This document shows, one piece after another, positions 1-9,420 of a stretch of DNA of 64,000 nt (positions within the stretch are counted from its first letter, which is position 1; the number at the start of each line of letters is the position of its first letter). The DNA is from Emiliania huxleyi CCMP1516. Taxonomy: Eukaryota > Haptophyta > Isochrysidales > Noelaerhabdaceae. A model generated the notes under the pieces. That model did no database searches and had not been told where the DNA came from. It saw only the letters and a list, made by a program, of their open reading frames with translations. The stretch is taken from NCBI RefSeq assembly GCF_000372725.1, contig NW_005201732.1:66098-130097 (forward strand), given 5' to 3'. The position numbers and the translations under genes are program-made.

Positions 1-453
1 ATATTGCCACACGTGCTCGAATCCCTCTTGCCGCTGGAGACGGGGTCGAAGCGCTGCTGGAAACGGAGGTCGGAGCCAGACACAGTTGCAACCAGACACA
101 GTTGCAACCGGCGGGATGGGGAATGGGACTTGCCGAGCCCGGTGCCTCTCAAGAAAGATCGAGACGGACTCCATGGACGGCCAATATTTGTTCATCAATT
201 TTTATTAATCGATGCTTTTTGCACGGCTGAGTCCTCCCCCCCCCCCCTCCGCCCTCCCCCCCCCCCCATTCCCCTGCCCTCTCCCGCCACGCACGCCGTC
301 CGAGCCCTCTCCGCTCTTGCACAGGAGGAAAATGGACAATTAATCAAATGGAAGCAAGAACCTTCCATTCTATTTCGCCGCCACCGCGGCGCGCGCGCCT
401 TATCCGCGCGCGATATTAGTAGAACCAAACTTCTAACTTGTGTGGTTGTTTTG

Positions 454-1321
454 GAGCGGCCGCACTCTGCTCGCTACCCCCCCTGCACAACTAAGCTCAT
501 CCCTGCTGCTAGGGGGGGGGGGTCTGACCCCCCCAGCAGCAGAGCGCTCCTGCTGGGGGGGGGGGTCCCGACCCCCCCCAGCAGCAGAGCGCTCCTGCTG
601 GGGGGGGGGTCCCGACCCCCCCAGCAGCAGAGCGCACTGGACCCAGCTCTCCCGCCTCCTCGCCGCCGCCCCCCCCTCTCCGCCCTCAATTCGTGTTTAA
701 GCGGTACTCGTACGCTCGAGGCGGTTGTGTTCGCCGCGCCTTCGAGCCCAATACACCTTCGTCGTGTCGAGTGCTGGCAACGTTTACTCGGCAGTGTCGC
801 AGTGTCGAGCAACACTCGGTGTCAGAGCGTCGCGCCTCCATCAGTAGTCTCATCACCGAATTGATTGCTGGCCTGTGGCGTATGACCTCGCGCGGATATC
901 ACCAACGACGAGCATGCGAAGATAGGGAACAATATCTTGTACAGCCCGCTGTGCTCCCCGCTGTGCCACGGCGTACGATGGGCTGCGAGAGCCGTATCTT
1001 CCCTTCTTGAAGCAGAGGAGCCGCGAGGCACGAGAGGCGTAGAAGAGAGGCTGGCGTGCCCCGCACCTCCCGGTTGGCAGTAGGAGGGCCCGCCGGTGAG
1101 ACCACTGATTTTGATGCCGACTATAAACTCTCGCCACTGGAACGCATGCTACTTACAGCTGCTGTCTGTACAGAGATGCCAGCACCCCCCACAGGCAGAG
1201 CGCTCCTGCTGGGGGGGGGGTCCGGGTCCCGACCCCCCCAGCAGCAGAGCGCTGCTGCTGGGGGGGGGTCGGCCATGAGCTTAGTTGTGCAGGGGGGGTA
1301 GCGAGCAGAGTGCGGCCGCTC
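454..1321. mobile_element. Inverted-repeat element with perfect 47-bp termini
   Basis: Bases 454-500 are an exact reverse complement of 1275-1321, starting GAGCGGCCGCACTCTGCTCG. The element is flanked by TTG on both sides (451-453 and 1322-1324), which may be a 3-bp target-site duplication. The interior carries GC-rich tandem units near each end and no convincing transposase frame, so it is probably non-autonomous. It ends 16 bp from the next element (1338-1707). Confidence 0.7.
505..640. repeat. G-run/C-run tandem repeat inside the 454-1321 element
   Basis: Units contain AGCAGCAGAGCGCTCCTGCTG followed by a run of 9-11 G, then TCCCGA or TCTGA, then a run of C. About two and a half units occur here, and a similar pair lies at about 1196-1270 in the right half of the same element. 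Each unit can fold into a hairpin, and the G and C runs could also form quadruplex or i-motif structures (inference). Confidence 0.6.
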
Positions 1322-1337
1322 TTGGATAAAACGTATA

Positions 1338-1707
1338 TAGAGCTGTCAAACGTTAACTTTGGGCCTAACAGTTGCACTATTGTTGGCTGAAAATCCTCAA
1401 CGTTGTTCAAGTGTTCTCCCCAGCCCAAGCTGTTACTGTTTGTTACTGTTGTTACTGTTGTTCAGTGGTCAGCAAGCAGAAAATGCCAAAAAACCCGGGT
1501 AAAACCCGAAAATACCTGGGGTTTTCCAGGTATTTTCGGGTATTACCCGCACTGGACGCTGGAGATCGTCGTGGGTCACTGCCAGGCCTTCCTTATTGTT
1601 GTTCAGCTGGCCTAACGTTAGCTACTGTTGTTGGGGAGCCCCACTGTTGTTCTGTTGTTACTGTTAACACTAGCAACACTGTTCAGCTCTAACGTTTGAC
1701 AGCTCTA
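1338..1707. mobile_element. hAT-like MITE with 18-bp TIR and 8-bp target-site duplication
   Basis: The ends are TAGAGCTGTCAAACGTTA (1338-1355) and its exact reverse complement (1690-1707). Both ends are bordered by AACGTATA (1330-1337 and 1708-1715), an exact 8-bp duplication. An 8-bp duplication and a TAGAG-type tip are typical of the hAT superfamily. The 370-bp interior has no transposase; it holds TGTTACTGTTG repeats and a strong hairpin around 1496-1551 built on ACCCGAAAATACCTGG. Confidence 0.85.
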
Positions 1708-1772
1708 AACGTATACAGAACTCCTGCAGCGCGAATGCGGCGCATGCCATGGCTCCTCCTATGCATGGGCCC

Positions 1773-2537
1773 CTATGGCGTGGCCGCTATCGAGTACCAT
1801 CCTGCCCACATGGCGCCAGAGGGCCTAACGAGGCGCGCGTGCTCGCGAGCACATTGTTCTTCGACCACTCTCTTGTGCAGTTGTGCATCCAAAAGCGGGC
1901 CTGTGCTTTGTGGGTTAGACACGCACTCTCCGTTCACACACGAGACTCCAACGCCCTTGTCGCATGTCGCGGGGCGGGGTACCGGATGGGTGGCATTGAA
2001 GCCCGAGGGGTGCGGGAGGCGCACGGCGGGGGCCGGCCTCGGGGTGAGGGTGAGGCCGGCCGCCGCCACCGGGGGGGCCGCCGCGCCGTAGAGCGGCCCG
2101 TCGGTCTCCCTACCGGCGGTGCGCGCGGCCGCGCTCGAAGGCGCTGATTGCTCGGCCGCGCGGGGCCGGGTGACTCGCCCGCTGGGGGGGTGGTGCACGG
2201 GGTTTGCGGCGGGGTCCCCAACGTCCCCGGGGCGGCACGCCTCGGGGCGTGCCGCCGCGCCGCGCGCCAGGGCGGCCCTGATGGCGGAGAGCTCGGAGTC
2301 GGAGTGCTCGGTCTCTCTCTCTATCGTGTCGAAGAGGTCAGTTGCCTCTTTCCCGAGGTCTCGTGCTCGTGCCTTGCCCCGCAGGGTTCGGGCCCGCGCG
2401 AGGATGTGCTCGAGCTCCGCCCGCCTCTCGGGCCTGAGGGACGTGCCATCCAGGGCGACGTAGCGATCTCCCTTGTCTGAGGGAAGATCGCCTTCCGTGT
2501 CTGCCCCCTTCCCCACAGCCCGCTGCGGTGGGGTCAC
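1773..2537 (-). CDS. Hypothetical open frame in the left repeat region
   Basis: A 254-codon open frame with no ATG at its 5' limit. The first third looks protein-like: a charged, helix-prone stretch around residues 25-95 (ALDGTSLRPERRAEL, then IERETEHSDSELSAIRAALA). The rest is Pro/Ala/Arg-rich and less convincing. It lies between the inverted repeats at the left edge, so it may be a transposon-encoded protein such as a gag-like or accessory protein. I recognise no domain. Another minus frame overlaps its 5' end (2338-2787), which could mean a splice or a frameshift. Confidence 0.25.
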   Translation of the reverse strand: MTPPQRAVGKGADTEGDLPSDKGDRYVALDGTSLRPERRAELEHILARARTLRGKARARDLGKEATDLFDTIERETEHSDSELSAIRAALARGAAARPEACRPGDVGDPAANPVHHPPSGRVTRPRAAEQSAPSSAAARTAGRETDGPLYGAAAPPVAAAGLTLTPRPAPAVRLPHPSGFNATHPVPRPATCDKGVGVSCVNGECVSNPQSTGPLLDAQLHKRVVEEQCAREHARLVRPSGAMWAGWYSIAATP

Positions 2538-3303
2538 TGAGCCGCACCGTGCGGCGTACTTGTGCGTGTCGTGCAGCGCCGGGGGCTTGCGCGTGCGGAG
2601 GGCACGCGCCCCGGGCGCGGCGCCCGCCTGGACGCCGCCGCCCAGGGCAGCTGGCGTCAGGAGCGCTCGGCTCTGCAGTCGCGACCGCTCCTCCTCGAGG
2701 GCACCCCTGCCGGGTGCGCCGTACGCCTTGTCGCTCGGCGGCGGCGTGGAGTGCCACCGCGCGTAGGGCTCGCGGGCCTCTCGGCACCCCCTTGTCGGCC
2801 CTCGGCTTGCGTGGCTTCGGGGCGTCTCCTCGTTGCTACCCCTCTCTACGCCGCTCGTCTCGTGTGCCGATGAGCTCTCGCGCCATGGCTGCGAGGCTGT
2901 CCCCGTGGCACAGCCTCCCCTCTCGACACGAGGGCGAGCATCCGAGCCGCACCACCTTGGCGTTGCCGCGGCCGTTCAGCGCGGCCCGCATCGCCTCGAC
3001 GGCTTCGTTCCCCGTCCTAGCTTCGTCAGAGCGTCGGGGGGCGATCTCCTGCGAGAAGGGCTGCCCGTTGGCCTGTCAGATGAGCGCTGGCGTGGATCTA
3101 GTGTTCCGCATGGCTGAGGCGGGAACGGTGCGCAGTCGGAGCCACGTGTCGAATGAATGCCTCGCATACCTGGTCGCGCAGCGCCTCGTCGGTGCCTCTC
3201 TTCCCCATGGGGAATGGGACTTGCCGAGCCTGGTGCCTCTCATGCTGTTGACTGGCAAGGGGCGCGGGACTATGTCCGCTCCCGTGTCACGCGTCTCAGC
3301 TCG

Positions 3304-4539
3304 TCAGCTTCCAGCGACAACCACCCTGATTGATGGCTCGGCGTCCCCCTGTCCGCCGCTGGGTGCGCCCCCGCTCGTGTCGCGCCTCGGGCTGGCGGTC
3401 CTCGGGGGGGGGTTGGCTGCCTCGCCTGGCGTGTGTCGCTGCAGCTTCCAGCCCTCGACCCCCCCATGTGACGGTCCCACTCCTCCCCGGCCCCCTCGTC
3501 GTCGGTAGGCTTCCTCTGGCACCGGCTGTGAGCGGTCGTCGCTGTCGTCGTCGTCTACGTCGTCGTCATCGTCTCCGTCCTTGCTCCCCAGCGGCGCCGC
3601 CCCTCCACGCGGGCGCGTTCGCCTTGCGCCACTCGGTGGCTGTCCACGTGATCGTCTTTGCTGCCTTCCTGGCATTGGTCGTCTCTCGAACCGCCACCTG
3701 CATCGCGGTGAGGCGCTCGCCGTCGCGCCCACCTCGCGTGGGGGCTGGTACGTAGACCGTTGCCGCCATTCTTGCACACGTGGCTGCTCCTTCGCGTTGT
3801 GTGGGGGCAGGGAGGGCTCCCGACGCCGACGCCCTGAACCGCCGCCACTGTTCGACGCTGGGTAGGTCCTTGCCCGCCGTGGTGAGCGCCGCGGCGACAT
3901 CGAGCGCCTGTTTGACTGCTGCCTCCCTTGCAGGCGCTGCTGCCGCCACCCTCGGGCCGCTCGATGATGCCGTACAGCAGGGGTGCTGACCGTTTCGGCG
4001 CCGCATCGCAGGCACTGGTAGGATGCCTGCACCATCTCGCAGCAGATCCGGCCCGTCCCGACGAATAGGCTTCCGCCGGCATCGTCCCTCGGCTCCCGTG
4101 TCGCCCCCCCCCAAGCGCCGTCGCCGTCCTTGTCTGACGGGTGCTCGAGTTCGCGGCCAGGTCCCGTCGGGTGTGGGTACGGCGGGGATGGCTCCGGCTG
4201 TGGAGGGGTTGGCGATGGGTGCTGCGGTGGCGATGGCGGGAGGGAGAGTCCGCCCCCCCGCCTGGTCGGCTCGGTCCGGTTCTCCGGAGGGGCTCTCCCG
4301 CCGGTTGCACGCTGTGTCTGGTTGCAACTGTGTCTGGCTCCGGTTTCCAGCAGCGCTTCGACCCCGTCTCCAGCGGCAAGAGGGATTCGAGCACGTGTGG
4401 CGTGTCCGTGTGGGAGAAGCAGATCACGGGCGTTGACTGAATATGGCCCCGTGTTTCTTTTCCGCAGAGCTGAATTGCACCTCTCCGAGAGCTGGCCCAG
4501 GCGATCGCAGAGCTGCTGAAACACACGGCGCCCCACCAC
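3304..4539 (-). CDS. Hypothetical open frame with Cys pair and acidic run
   Basis: A 411-codon open frame that starts inside the right copy of the inverted repeat and has no ATG at the 5' limit. Visible parts: a short block with CC and CLRC about 15 residues apart (near residues 175-190), which could be part of a zinc-binding site, long Arg/Pro/Ser-rich stretches, and an acidic run (DGDDDDDVDDDDSDD). Other minus frames are open over the same region, as expected in GC-rich DNA, so the frame is uncertain. Its position suggests a transposon gene; no transposase or polymerase motif was seen. Confidence 0.25.
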   Translation of the reverse strand: MVGRRVFQQLCDRLGQLSERCNSALRKRNTGPYSVNARDLLLPHGHATRARIPLAAGDGVEALLETGARHSCNQTQRATGGRAPPENRTEPTRRGGGLSLPPSPPQHPSPTPPQPEPSPPYPHPTGPGRELEHPSDKDGDGAWGGATREPRDDAGGSLFVGTGRICCEMVQASYQCLRCGAETVSTPAVRHHRAARGWRQQRLQGRQQSNRRSMSPRRSPRRARTYPASNSGGGSGRRRREPSLPPHNAKEQPRVQEWRQRSTYQPPREVGATASASPRCRWRFERRPMPGRQQRRSRGQPPSGARRTRPRGGAAPLGSKDGDDDDDVDDDDSDDRSQPVPEEAYRRRGGRGGVGPSHGGVEGWKLQRHTPGEAANPPPRTASPRRDTSGGAPSGGQGDAEPSIRVVVAGS

Positions 4540-4685
4540 TGCTGCTGCTCACGACACACTGCTGGAGAGGCCCGGCAGAGCCCCCGGCGCGGCGGCCAGC
4601 AAACGCGCAAGGCGGGGGCGGCCGGTCCTCCCTCTTGTCCATGCAAACACCTGTGAGAAATGCGGGACCCAGCTGTGTGTCACGC

Positions 4686-5630
4686 CTAGCTCGCGGCCAC
4701 CGCGCCGCCGCGCCGCGCGGCGCGCTCCGCCTCCCACCGCCCGATGACCGCGCGCAGGTCGCAGCGGGCGTCGAGCGTGCCTGCGTGCCCCGCCCCCTCC
4801 ACGAGGTGCACGCTGCACCTCTGAGGCCCCAGCCGCGCCGCCAGCCGCGCCGCCTCGACGTCGCTCCGCAGCAGCGCGTCGGCGGTGCCGGCGACAATCA
4901 GCAGCGGTGGCTGCAGCGCCTCCCACCCCTCCTCGAGCAGCCCGCACCCGGCCCTCAGGTTGGCGAAGCGTGCGTCGAACCAGCACTTGGGCGGCTGCGA
5001 CGAGATCTCGTCCACGAGATGGGCGAGCGCGGCGTCGTAATAGGCGGCGAGGGCGGGCTCGCTCTCGCGCAGCTTCTCGAGCTTCCGCTCCACGAGCACG
5101 TCCCGCACCGCCGTCGCGACGAAGCCTGCGTCGAACGTCTTTCGGCCGAGCAGAGCGAACGAGGCCGCCGGGAAGAGCGCCTGCGGCACCTTGCTGAGTG
5201 TGCGTGCGTCCGCCTGCAGGCTGGGCATCTCGCTGAAGGCGCTGGCGGGGTTCACGAGGACGAGACTGCTGACGAGCGACGGCTCGCGGAGCCCCGCCGA
5301 AGCAGCCACCACCCCACCGTACGACTCGCCCATCAGCAGCGTTTGCGGCGCGTCCGCCTCCCGGAGAAAGTCGAGTATGCAGCCGACCTCAGCGTCGATT
5401 GTCGCTGCCACCGGCTCCGCTCGCGCATCGTACACGCGTATGCGGTAGCCAGCATTCACGAGCGGTGGCCACTGCACAAAAGGTGAAGCGGTGGTGCCGT
5501 CGAGGCCGGGGATGAAACATATCAGCGGCGAGGCGGTGGCGGCTTGCGGCGCAGTGTCCACAGGCAAGCCAAAGCGGCTCACCGGATCGTACCATAGCGA
5601 GAGCGGCGCGAGGAGCGAGAGGGAAAGCAT
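4686..5630 (-). CDS. Alpha/beta hydrolase, phytyl ester synthase-like (hydrolase part only)
   Basis: Single-exon gene, 314 residues, ATG start. Near residue 38 it has CFIPGLDGT, and around 99-104 the nucleophile elbow GESYGG, followed by LVLVNPASAF. The likely acid is in GTADALL and the likely histidine in GAGHAG near the C terminus, so the catalytic triad is complete. The order PGLDGT, GESYGG, NPAS, then a VPQALFP-type segment is that of the esterase half of plant phytyl ester synthases (PES1/PES2), plastid enzymes that move fatty acids onto phytol and diacylglycerol. The acyltransferase half of those proteins is absent; the frame ends after the hydrolase fold. An esterase or thioesterase role on plastid lipids is inference. 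The N terminus is short and hydrophobic, possibly a signal or transit segment. Confidence 0.8.
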   Translation of the reverse strand: MLSLSLLAPLSLWYDPVSRFGLPVDTAPQAATASPLICFIPGLDGTTASPFVQWPPLVNAGYRIRVYDARAEPVAATIDAEVGCILDFLREADAPQTLLMGESYGGVVAASAGLREPSLVSSLVLVNPASAFSEMPSLQADARTLSKVPQALFPAASFALLGRKTFDAGFVATAVRDVLVERKLEKLRESEPALAAYYDAALAHLVDEISSQPPKCWFDARFANLRAGCGLLEEGWEALQPPLLIVAGTADALLRSDVEAARLAARLGPQRCSVHLVEGAGHAGTLDARCDLRAVIGRWEAERAARRGGAVAAS

Positions 5631-6019
5631 CCGGCACGTTTTCTGCGCTCTTGGCCACCGTGTGTGGCGGACTTCGTGCTGCGGAGCTCAGCTCAACTAG
5701 GCTCTCTATCACTTCCATCGACGGCTGCAAAAAATAACGCGGCACTCAGCGGAGCTGGGAATAGGACCGCCGCAAGCGGCGTGGCGTGGAGCGGTTGCGC
5801 ATCCCTCCGGGGGCCCCTCTGCGCCGGGGAGGCGTTGTTGGAAGCTAGGACGCAAGCGTCCGTCGCCCTTTTCAAACTCGGGGGCTCGGGGCCCACTCGC
5901 TCCGCTACGCTCCGACCCGAATTTGGAGGGCCTAAAAGTTTAAGGTGTTGCTGCGCAAAAGGGGTCGGACACAGGGCGCAGCTCATGCCAAGAGCTAGAA
6001 GGGGAGCTAGAGAGAACGA

Positions 6020-6509
6020 CTTAGGGGACCCCTAGGCTTAAAAGGGTGGGCCCTGGGGCGCCTGCGGCTTAAACGGCTTAAAACGGGGCCCGGGCCCATT
6101 TTAAGGCTGCCTGGGCCGCCGATTCTTAAACGGTCTTAAACGCTTAAACGGTGCGGGAGAGCTCCCGAGGACGATGGTCCGGGAGGCTCCCGGTAGACGC
6201 CGTAGGCCGGGAAGCTGGCTACAGTCAGCTAGCACGCGTCCCCTATGCGAGTATGGCTCCTGCCAGTGCACTAGACTTACAGATGTGTCTTCAGAGGCGG
6301 GTTTGTGCCTAATAACGGCATTGGACAATTGGAGAAAACGGCGCGGAACCCAGCGACGCATGCCGGCGAGGCCGATTTTCTTAAACGGTCTTAAAAGAGG
6401 GACCCCCGTGCCTGCAATCTCTTAAATGGCAAGTTAACCCCCCAAACCTCCTCGTTTCTTAGAAGGTCTTAAAAAAATCCGGCCCTCAGAACCCTAGGGG
6501 TCCCCTAAG
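6020..6509. mobile_element. MITE with 17-bp TIR and 8-bp target-site duplication
   Basis: CTTAGGGGACCCCTAGG at 6020-6036 is the exact reverse complement of 6493-6509. GAGAACGA borders both ends (6012-6019 and 6510-6517). No coding frame of note lies inside. The interior has many copies of CTTAAACGG and TCTTAAA near both ends, which resemble the subterminal repeats bound by hAT transposases. The 8-bp duplication supports a hAT-type origin; the tip sequence is less typical. Confidence 0.85.
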
Positions 6510-7014
6510 GAGAACGACTACCCTGTCCCGTTATTGCGTACACCAACACCACAAAAGCTCAAACAAAACAAACAAAACAACTCCTCCTTACTTCAGCTGG
6601 CATGTCGGCTGTCGGGCGTCTAAGGCTCGCGGCCGCCGTGCTGCTGATCCTGAGCGATCCTGCGCTCGCACTCGCGCAGAGCACGCGTGCTCTGCGCCCC
6701 GTGGACGCCGCGACAGCGGAGTCCCACGTCGGCGCTGTCCGACACCCACTCCTCGGCTCGACGCTCCAAGAGCTGCCAGCTCGACCCGCTTCAAACATCT
6801 GCAGCGCGGTCGAGCCGGTCCAAGCTATCGTCGAGAAGCCGCGCGCTTCGTCTCCGCCTCAACGCCTTTCGCCGGCAAGGCCTTCGATGTCCGTGTCGAC
6901 GGTACGTACGCCACCGCCCTCTCCTCCGACACCCTCCAAGACGAGCTCCAGCGAAAGCTCGGCCTTTGGCTCTCCGCGGCGCTTCCCACCCTTCGGGTCG
7001 CGCTCGAGCGGGGC

Positions 7015-7734
7015 ATGCCAGTCGATTTCTTCGGCGACTACCTTTACAACAAGGCCCACCACCGGCGGCCCCACGACGGCGTCCTCGCCGCCTGGGCGGA
7101 CGCGATGCGCGCCCCGGCCAACGCGCCGGTCGTGCACGGCGACAAGGAGAAACCAGAGCTCACCCGGCAGTACAACGAGGGGTACAAGGTCGACCTCGCG
7201 GAACCCCATGCGGGACCGGGAGGATGCGATGACGTGAATGAAATCAAGCTCTGGACGCCCCTCCTCAAGACCTCCTCGCCGGGCGTTGGCAACGCCTCGA
7301 GTGGCGGCACGCCCGCCTCCGTTGGCCACTCCTACGCCTTCGGCAACACCGAAGAAAAGGCCCGCCGCCTAAACATGGGCTGCAAGGCGCGCGGGCAGCC
7401 CGGCCAACCCTTCGACCACAAGACCGGCCACGGCTACGTCAAGGCGCATCGCGGTTTCTACCACGACGCGATCTTTGTCAAGCGCAACAACTTCAACCTG
7501 CTGCTCCACGAGACGTTCGGCGGCGGCTTCTCGCCCACCGCCGTGCTCAAGCTGCGCCGCCTCGCGCGCAAAGTCGCGCGCGGCAGCGTTGACCGCACGG
7601 CCTACTCGCCCAAGTACTCGCTCTCTTTTATGTCCCACCATGCAGAGCGCATCTCTCTCTCTGTTGTGCGAGGCGTGAACCGCGCCATTCGCTCTCACCT
7701 GGCAACCCTGTCTGCACGTCTCGCGCGCGCGTGA
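7015..7734 (+). CDS. Uncharacterised protein of a dispersed repeat-linked family
   Basis: The frame used here is open from before 6602 to the stop at 7734; protein-like sequence begins near 6860 (AFDVRVDGTYATALSSDTL) and continues through the ATG at 7015. Visible features: YAFGNTEEKARRLNMGCKARG, FDHKTGHGYVKA and HHAERISLSVVRG. I have a memory of similar unannotated algal proteins but cannot name a domain or function. An ATG at 6602 opens a different frame with a hydrophobic, signal-like start, so a splice, frameshift or alternative start is possible. A 3' tail just after the stop (7767-7800) recurs in reverse at about 53444-53481, which points to a mobile or repeated unit. Confidence 0.4.
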   Translation: MPVDFFGDYLYNKAHHRRPHDGVLAAWADAMRAPANAPVVHGDKEKPELTRQYNEGYKVDLAEPHAGPGGCDDVNEIKLWTPLLKTSSPGVGNASSGGTPASVGHSYAFGNTEEKARRLNMGCKARGQPGQPFDHKTGHGYVKAHRGFYHDAIFVKRNNFNLLLHETFGGGFSPTAVLKLRRLARKVARGSVDRTAYSPKYSLSFMSHHAERISLSVVRGVNRAIRSHLATLSARLARA

Positions 7735-7827
7735 ACAGGGCTCCAGGCCCCAAATTACGTGTGAGTGTTAGAGTTGTTTGGTATTGCTAAAAATCTCTCT
7801 CAAAAGCTCTCTCTCTCCTGTCCTCAC

Positions 7828-8238
7828 TCATATGTCAGGGGGGTCACAACTACCGAGTCCCTCGACTAGCTGCCACGTTGCCGACCGAGAGCGGATCTCC
7901 TCCTGCTCCGCAAGGAGGGTGGCCAAGGCTAAAGTCTTGCCGGAGCCGCCGGGCGCGTTGACGACTTGGAGAAGGTCGCCCTTGTACTTGCACTTGTAGA
8001 GATGCTCGAGGGGGTGCTTTGTGGGGCGGTGCGCAGCCAGGCCAGCAGTGAGGGGAGGCGCACCCTCACTCTCCTCGGTTGCAGAGCTCGTCGGAGGCTG
8101 CGGCACGACGGGAGGGTCGCGATAGCAGTCCTCGGGCGAGCCGACGCGCATGTCCAACCAGCGCTGGGACTCGTTGTGACGGCAGACGCCGGCTGCCTCT
8201 CCAACCGCTTCTGCAGCGTCCTTCTTTGCCCGGTGCAT
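7828..8238 (-). pseudogene. Fragment with a helicase-type Walker A motif
   Basis: The frame (136 residues, start not ATG-supported) contains VVNAPGGSGKTLALATLL, a P-loop of the kind found at the start of superfamily 1 helicases. No other helicase motif follows: the frame ends about 30 residues later, next to the repeat tail of the 7015-7734 unit. It is most likely the broken 5' part of a helicase from a transposon (Helitron or PIF1/UvrD-like) or a host gene. Which family cannot be told from this piece. Confidence 0.4.
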
Positions 8239-8648
8239 GGGCTCGATCCGATTCCGCAGCGTGTCGTCCCCAGCGGCGGTGCTGCGCGGGAGGCGGCCGC
8301 GGGCACGCTGGGCTCGATCAGCGGCTTTCCCTTAGTTGCTCCGAAAGCACGGATTTGGCGGACGTTCCGGGTTTCAATTTTACGGATATCTTGGCACCAG
8401 CTGAAGGCTTGCGCCCGTCCACGGCTCACATCACGCAGTTCGTGCACGGTATTCGGATTTTGCTATTTGCTCGTGTGGGGGTATATTGCAGATTTGTCAA
8501 TGGTACCGCGCCTGCGACGCGGGCGCCTTGCGGGCAGAGCCCTTAGCCACCCTTCATATCTTGCGCGGTCATTATAAGACGCCCTACGTTTCACTGTAAC
8601 TGATACATGTACTTTGTGCGGGATTCGAACTCGAGACCCAATGCAGTT

Positions 8649-8756
8649 TTGCGACCGGTGTATCAGTCGCCTTATATGCCACCGTTGCATATCCGGATAT
8701 GCAACGGTGGCATGGATATGCAACGGTGGCATAAGGCGACTGATACACCGTCGCAA
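8649..8756. repeat. Short foldback element
   Basis: The left arm begins TTGCGACCGGTGTATCAGTC and the right arm ends GACTGATACACCGTCGCAA; both arms also share the block TATGCCACCGTTGCATATCC. The 19-base block ATGCAACGGTGGCATGGAT is partly duplicated at the centre. The whole can form one long hairpin. Just to the left is GGGATTCGAACTCGAG, which resembles a tRNA B box read on the minus strand. Confidence 0.65.
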
Positions 8757-9420
8757 AAAAGAGGAGTGACTCTTGCTCAAAGTAAGTGCACAAAGCTCAA
8801 AGCACAAAGGGTGGCGCGATTTCGGGCTTGGTGTCCCTCGGCGGCAACTCTGCATTTCTCAGCGGCTATACGAAGCCGGCTCGGCTGTCGGATACCTCTG
8901 TGTCAAATGGGTGCGCATGCTCGTGAAGTCACCTCAGAGTCGCGCCTTAGCTTTGCTATGGTGCCAACATTGATGGTACTCACCACTCGTCAACAACGAC
9001 CCGCTGTTGGTTACGCACGGCATCGCGGCAGGTGGCAAGGTCGCTTCACTGATTGTCAAGGTCGCTTCACTGATTGCAACAGACGGTTCCGTGCTCGTGG
9101 TTGCGTCCCCGCTTGCTACAAACTTGCTCCTTGGCCGCTGCCAACAAGGGCCCGGCGCCGCCGATTACTGGGGGCAAGGGCAAGGGCAAGGGCAAGGGGC
9201 GCGGGTAAGCGAAAAGTCGGGGTAATCCATCGCGATCGAGCCCGAGACCTTCTCTTCGACCTTCTCGCGGGACCGTGACCTTCTCGGGAGAGCGATACAA
9301 CCGGTGGCCATACAACATGTCACACGAGGTCGAACGATGTTCCCGCGTCGTTCCTTTCTTCAGATGTCTGTGTTAGTGTGTAGATCTCGCGATGGTTGCA
9401 ACTGAAAAGACCTCCAAGCC
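8757..9420. other. Intergenic stretch with minor repeats
   Basis: No convincing gene. There is a direct duplication of AAGGTCGCTTCACTGATTG near 9040-9080 and four copies of GGGCAA near 9172-9197. The ORFs here overlap on several frames and show no family pattern. Confidence 0.4.

Larger units (their letters stand above)
1..4440. mobile_element. Composite repeat/transposon region bounded by a ~105-bp inverted repeat
   Basis: Bases 7-115 match the reverse complement of about 4297-4400 with only a few changes; the shared part runs inward from CCACACGTGCTCG to the repeated pair of ACACAGTTGCAACC-type blocks. In addition about 113-155 repeats 3203-3242 directly (block ATGGGGAATGGGACTTGCCG). Two smaller inverted-repeat elements (454-1321 and 1338-1707) are inserted inside. 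Two long minus-strand open frames fill the rest. The picture is of a transposon or its rearranged copies, with later insertions. The left limit cannot be set because the window starts there. I could not name the transposon class. Confidence 0.5.

Noticed and set aside
8584..8665. tRNA gene on the minus strand
   Set aside because: There is a B-box-like word (GTTCGAATCC) but the T-stem does not pair and no acceptor or anticodon stem could be built.
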